Source of the DNA: Hymenobacter metallicola
GTDB taxonomy: Bacteria; Bacteroidota; Bacteroidia; Cytophagales; Hymenobacteraceae
DNA length: 64,000 bases
Reading direction: 5' to 3'
Assembly: GCF_004745645.1 (NCBI RefSeq)
Contig: NZ_SRMB01000009.1
Coordinates: 20,691 to 84,690 of the forward strand
Shown here in pieces: positions 61,564-64,000 of the stretch. A program made the position numbers and the translations under genes. A model generated the notes under the pieces. The model searched no databases. It was not told the DNA's origin and saw only the letters and a program-made list of their open reading frames with translations. The first letter of the stretch is position 1. The number at the start of each line of letters is the position of its first letter.

Positions 61564-61574
61564 CTGTTCAATCG

Positions 61575-61606
61575 CTCCTTTCGGTAGAACGACTGTTTTT
61601 GTGAAC
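61575..61606 (+). repeat. array repeat CR15
   Basis: CTCCTTTCGGT, AGAACGACTG, TTTTTGTGAAC; ends one base before the next start codon. Confidence 0.8.
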
Positions 61607-61607
61607 G

Positions 61608-62030
61608 ATGTATAAGAACTACCCCGATTTACACTTGTTAGATGAAACGGACCAGCTTCTGCTAGGGCACATCTTTGAAGATGCGGTCCTGATCCAGAAG
61701 CGTAACGGGGCGCACTTGCTCGAAGATGACTTTTACGGGGACCCTTCCGGGGGCCTAATTAGCCCGACCAACGAATGGGCTGTAGTGGTGGGCGAACACG
61801 TCACCATTTGGCACCACCGCGCCGGCGTCAGTCGTATTGAGCACGAAGCACTACGCTGGGTCTATGCCCTGCGCTTAAACGAGCAGGCGACGCACGTCGA
61901 ACTGCTGGTGGACCCGCGGGGCACACAGGCGGCCATCTGGTGCTTGAATCCCGCGGACGGCAGCTACGTCAAAGTGCGGGATTTCCCCCAGTACAGAGAC
62001 CGAGAATACACCGAGGAAATAGTGTGGTAG
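61608..62030 (+). CDS. cassette gene 16, hypothetical protein
   Basis: The 140-residue soluble protein begins one base after CR15. Blocks: LLGHIFEDAVLIQKRNGAHL, GGLISPTNEWAVVVGEHV, TIWHHRAG, ALRLNEQATHVELLVDP. It looks like an all-beta immunity-type protein. With its start so near the repeat, translation must begin from a leader that includes the repeat itself. Confidence 0.75.
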   Translation: MYKNYPDLHLLDETDQLLLGHIFEDAVLIQKRNGAHLLEDDFYGDPSGGLISPTNEWAVVVGEHVTIWHHRAGVSRIEHEALRWVYALRLNEQATHVELLVDPRGTQAAIWCLNPADGSYVKVRDFPQYRDREYTEEIVW

Positions 62031-62031
62031 C

Positions 62032-62061
62032 TTAGTTCCCTTTTGGACCGTTTCCCTGAAC
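62032..62061 (+). repeat. array repeat CR16
   Basis: TTAGTTCCCT, TTTGGACCG, TTTCCCTGAAC; front diverged. Confidence 0.65.
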
Positions 62062-62077
62062 TAGAGTAGCTTTAGTG

Positions 62078-62506
62078 ATGATTAGTATCAAAGTATCGGC
62101 TATTTACCCAGAAGCAGGTGTCAACTTCCCCATTTCTTACCTTTTCATGCGGTTACTCAGAGAGCAGTTGGCACACCTAGAGCCGCAACAACATGTGGTA
62201 TTCCAGGCTAAGTATGGCTTGGACTTTACGTTGGGCATTATCCTCTCTGCTAAATCGAACACGTCCCAGTTAGAAATCAAGGGGCCATCCAGTAGCAAAA
62301 AGTATAAGGTCGTAGACTACGTGTTGTACATCCCATTTGTCATTGCGGAAGAGGCAGAGACCTTCTACAGCCAGTATGTTTCCTTCGTTTGCACAGGGGT
62401 TTCCACCGTGCTGGAAAAGTTTTTGGACGCGGGAGTAGTCAAAGAAGCTGTCGCAAAATTCAGAGCCTGTGCGTTAGAGAAACAGGCTGAATTTATTCGA
62501 GTATAG
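62078..62506 (+). CDS. cassette gene 17, hypothetical protein
   Basis: The 142-residue protein (ATG 62078; GTG 62075 possible) reads NFPISYLFMRLLREQLAHL, VVFQAKYGLDFTLGIILSAK, KVVDYVLYIPFVIAEEAETF, and a C-terminal helix. No signal peptide. It is another immunity-sized soluble protein without named family. A/T content is visibly higher than in cassette gene 16. Confidence 0.72.
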   Translation: MISIKVSAIYPEAGVNFPISYLFMRLLREQLAHLEPQQHVVFQAKYGLDFTLGIILSAKSNTSQLEIKGPSSSKKYKVVDYVLYIPFVIAEEAETFYSQYVSFVCTGVSTVLEKFLDAGVVKEAVAKFRACALEKQAEFIRV

Positions 62507-62524
62507 TAGTTCTTCGATCAACTG

Positions 62525-62556
62525 CTCGTTTCGCTTTTCGGACCGTTTCGCTGAAC
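62525..62556 (+). repeat. array repeat CR17 (best consensus copy)
   Basis: CTCGTTTCGCT, TTTCGGACCG, TTTCGCTGAAC. The motif TTTCGCT occurs twice in the repeat as a direct repeat. Confidence 0.85.
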
Positions 62557-62581
62557 CAAGGAACCTTAGCTCGTAGTTGTC

Positions 62582-63121
62582 CTACAGGCTCTCTTGACGA
62601 AAGCAAATACCCTCCAAGTGCAGGGTATCGGACTTGAACGTGACCTCGTAGGCCGCATCGTAGTGGCAGTCCAGTACGGCGGTATTCCACGGGGTGCTTT
62701 GGTCCACAGCGTACAGCGCGGCCTGGGGTAACAGGGACTCGGGCAAGGTCAACGCGGCGTCGAAAAAGCACGTCCAACCGCGTAACTGCAGCAGCGTCCG
62801 CGTGTTGAGGTTCTCCGAAAAGCAAAGTCCTCGCCACGGCAGGGTTGCGGATTCTTCGGCCGTGATGACTTCCGCTACCACCAGTTCCGTTCTGTCGGCG
62901 GACCGAAACAAAGCAAAATTGCCAGTCTCGGTATTGAAAAAGCGGTATTGCGCGTCGAACTGAAACAACGGTGTTTGGCCCATCCCTTCGACTACATCCC
63001 AGTACCGGGTCTGGTCGCTTTCGGCACCCCGCCAAGCTTGCGCACTAGCCAGAGAGCAGATGCACAGGGGCGCGCCCGCTGTTTCACCGTAGGCAACGAA
63101 CTCGCAAACTTGGGTAGTCAT
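62582..63121 (-). CDS. cassette gene 18 (inverted), hypothetical protein
   Basis: The 179-residue soluble protein reads TTQVCEFVAYGETAGAPLCI, WDVVEGMGQTPLFQFDAQYR, FFNTETGNFALFRSADRTEL, LCFSENLNTRTLLQLRGW. It is a mixed alpha/beta protein, acidic, without signal peptide. It fits the immunity-like size class. It is read against the array; its own start lies 55 bp before CR18. Confidence 0.73.
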   Translation of the reverse strand: MTTQVCEFVAYGETAGAPLCICSLASAQAWRGAESDQTRYWDVVEGMGQTPLFQFDAQYRFFNTETGNFALFRSADRTELVVAEVITAEESATLPWRGLCFSENLNTRTLLQLRGWTCFFDAALTLPESLLPQAALYAVDQSTPWNTAVLDCHYDAAYEVTFKSDTLHLEGICFRQESL

Positions 63122-63176
63122 GTCAGTTTCGATTTGGAGCAGCTCAAGCAGTTAGGGGCCAAAGTACGTTATTATG

Positions 63177-63208
63177 CTCCTTTCGCTATTTAGACCGTTT
63201 GCGTGAAC
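63177..63208 (+). repeat. array repeat CR18
   Basis: CTCCTTTCGCT, ATTTAGACCG, TTTGCGTGAAC; a good copy. Confidence 0.82.
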
Positions 63209-63304
63209 TCTTCCTCAAAAACGGGGCGAAAGCATTTTCTTGCGAAAAAATCTGCCCGCTTATGGCGAAAGTACCAGCATCCCTTCTCCAGAGAATACGA
63301 TAAC

Positions 63305-63838
63305 GTGTCCAGTTCTAAAATCCTTGCTGTTTTGGTATCCTCTCTAATTTCGCTTACTGCTTACAGTCAATCCAAAGCAGGTATTGTGAAGATTAGCTCC
63401 GTAGATACGGTTATAAACAATAAGCCAATTCACTACGAGACCTTCTACAACCGATTCAACCATAAAAGGGGAATCGTGCTAGGACGCAGTAGGATTGAGT
63501 GCGAGATCGTTATCAAAGAAAAGACTTTTGCCATCCTGCCCGGCAACAGAAATACCCGAAAATTGTATCTGCATACAAATTTAACCCGCAACGATGTGGT
63601 CTTCAATTCCATGAATACGGAGAAGAACAAGGACGGCATATGGGTACATTATTCGGCTTCACACCGGGTTGATTCAGTGGCGTGTTACGACGACCAGGGG
63701 CTACGCCTAGTGCTGGAATTCCGAAAGAATGGTTCGCCGAGAGTGATGCATCGCTATGAGAATGGCCAGCGACAAGCCCTAGGCCCTTGGCTGTATGATA
63801 GAAGAGGCAGAGTTGTGAATATGTCCCCGGATTTTTGA
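63305..63838 (+). CDS. cassette gene 19, secreted MORN-tail protein
   Basis: The protein is about 177 residues from GTG 63305, chosen because it gives a signal peptide (KILAVLVSSLISLTAYS, cleavage before QSKAG). The frame is open upstream to a GTG inside CR18. The C terminus has LVLEFRKNGSPRVMHRYENG and QALGPWLYDRRGRVV, MORN-like ends as in cassette genes 7 and 10. The gene is visibly A+T-rich. Its start codon is uncertain. Confidence 0.65.
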   Translation: MSSSKILAVLVSSLISLTAYSQSKAGIVKISSVDTVINNKPIHYETFYNRFNHKRGIVLGRSRIECEIVIKEKTFAILPGNRNTRKLYLHTNLTRNDVVFNSMNTEKNKDGIWVHYSASHRVDSVACYDDQGLRLVLEFRKNGSPRVMHRYENGQRQALGPWLYDRRGRVVNMSPDF

Positions 63839-63856
63839 GGGTAGTTTATAAAATAC

Positions 63857-63888
63857 CTCGTTTCGCTTTTTGGACCGTTTGCGTAAAC
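63857..63888 (+). repeat. array repeat CR19
   Basis: CTCGTTTCGCT, TTTTGGACCG, TTTGCGTAAAC; last copy in the window. Confidence 0.8.
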
Positions 63889-63970
63889 CATTCAGGCAGC
63901 CTAATTATTGTTGCGGAAACAGGTAGCCTTCCTCCTCTTACTCTCTTTTCTTCTTTTTAAGACCCTTGTC

Positions 63971-64000
63971 ATGAAAGTATTCCAACCCATCTTAAAAATA
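63971..64000 (+). CDS. start of a further cassette gene (partial)
   Basis: ATG 63971 opens MKVFQPILKI, which runs off the right edge 82 bp after CR19. It looks like the N-terminal of a signal peptide or small protein. It is too short for a firm call and shows only that the array probably goes on. Confidence 0.3.
   Translation, partial: MKVFQPILKI

Larger units (their letters stand above)
51538..63888 (+). repeat. cassette array: 20 repeats (CR0-CR19), 19 single-gene intervals
   Basis: A repeat of about 30-32 bp recurs 20 times in the same orientation. Its blocks are CTCsTTTCGCT, then a variable 3-5 bp, CGGACCGTTT and a final sTGAAC. Every interval between neighbouring copies holds exactly one gene, 15 on the plus and 4 on the minus strand. 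Plus-strand genes end 0-41 bp before the next repeat. Repeats contain no long dyad, no TAnnTTTG box and no T run. The regularity suggests site-specific gene capture. Individual copies are listed below. Confidence 0.85.

Noticed and set aside
51538..63888. Classical integron with attC sites
   Set aside because: The repeats are only about 30-32 bp, lack an RYYYAAC/GTTRRRY pair and show no long imperfect dyad by eye. No integron integrase is in the window. A folding test of each repeat with 50 bp flanks would decide.
51538..63888. CRISPR array
   Set aside because: Repeats are 400-1000 bp apart and the spaces between them are protein genes, not short unique spacers. No cas genes are present.

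Overview
The window looks like a chromosome segment of a Bacteroidota of the Hymenobacter type (Cytophagales). The grounds are a SusC/SusD pair with glycoside hydrolases, ECF sigma/FecR control, two proteins with type IX secretion C-terminal domains, TAnnTTTG-type -7 promoter boxes, no consistent Shine-Dalgarno signals, and GC-rich genes. Genus is inferred from overall character, not from a marker gene. No rRNA or tRNA was seen.

Region 1 (1-11219, all minus strand) is a polysaccharide utilisation locus read as ECF sigma factor, FecR anti-sigma, STN-bearing SusC, SusD, GH43, GH97 and the start of a secreted esterase. The STN domain, FecR and ECF factor form a self-contained surface-signalling loop. 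The GH43/GH97/esterase set suggests a substituted xylan or similar hemicellulose (inference). A gene-poor stretch (11220-12291) follows, with a decayed histidine-kinase tail.

Region 2 (about 12170-36328) is a defence island apparently carried on an integrative element. Both ends have a palindrome of the same design: 13-14 bp arms, a 7 bp centre and a shared core CCGATAA-N7-TTATCGG. A tyrosine recombinase gene lies just inside the right one, and a decayed third copy lies at 38080-38114. On the minus strand are an RtcR/CARF-like sigma-54 activator, an ATPase/effector pair, a type I restriction-modification system (hsdM, hsdS, hsdR), a DnaQ-Pif1 fusion and a RecD-like helicase with a C-terminal PD-(D/E)XK-like domain. 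On the plus strand are an XRE/ImmA-type peptidase/PIN module, a DUF2188 gene, a small membrane ORF and an E2-only (type II-short-like) CBASS operon: CD-NTase, E2-like protein and HNH-SAVED nuclease.

Region 3 (36329-51438) is mixed accessory DNA. It holds an FG-GAP T9SS protein, a winged-helix/nucleotidyltransferase pair, a phage-repressor-like regulator, three tandem lipoprotein paralogues (the first broken by a stop codon), two small paralogues, umuDC with palindromic candidate operators, an HNH nuclease, a secreted DRGH nuclease, a large T9SS protein, two clear terminators and a candidate small RNA.

Region 4 (about 51538 to the window end) is the most unusual part. Twenty copies of a roughly 32 bp repeat, all in the same orientation, divide 12.3 kb into 19 intervals, each holding exactly one small gene. 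Fifteen genes are on the plus strand and four on the minus. Most encode lipoproteins, other secreted proteins or small soluble proteins; SMI1/KNR4, MORN, DUF6438 and zinc-ribbon proteins are recognisable. The layout resembles an integron-style or recombinase-associated interbacterial-defence cassette array, but the repeat does not look like attC. The array runs off the right edge and no integrase for it is visible here.
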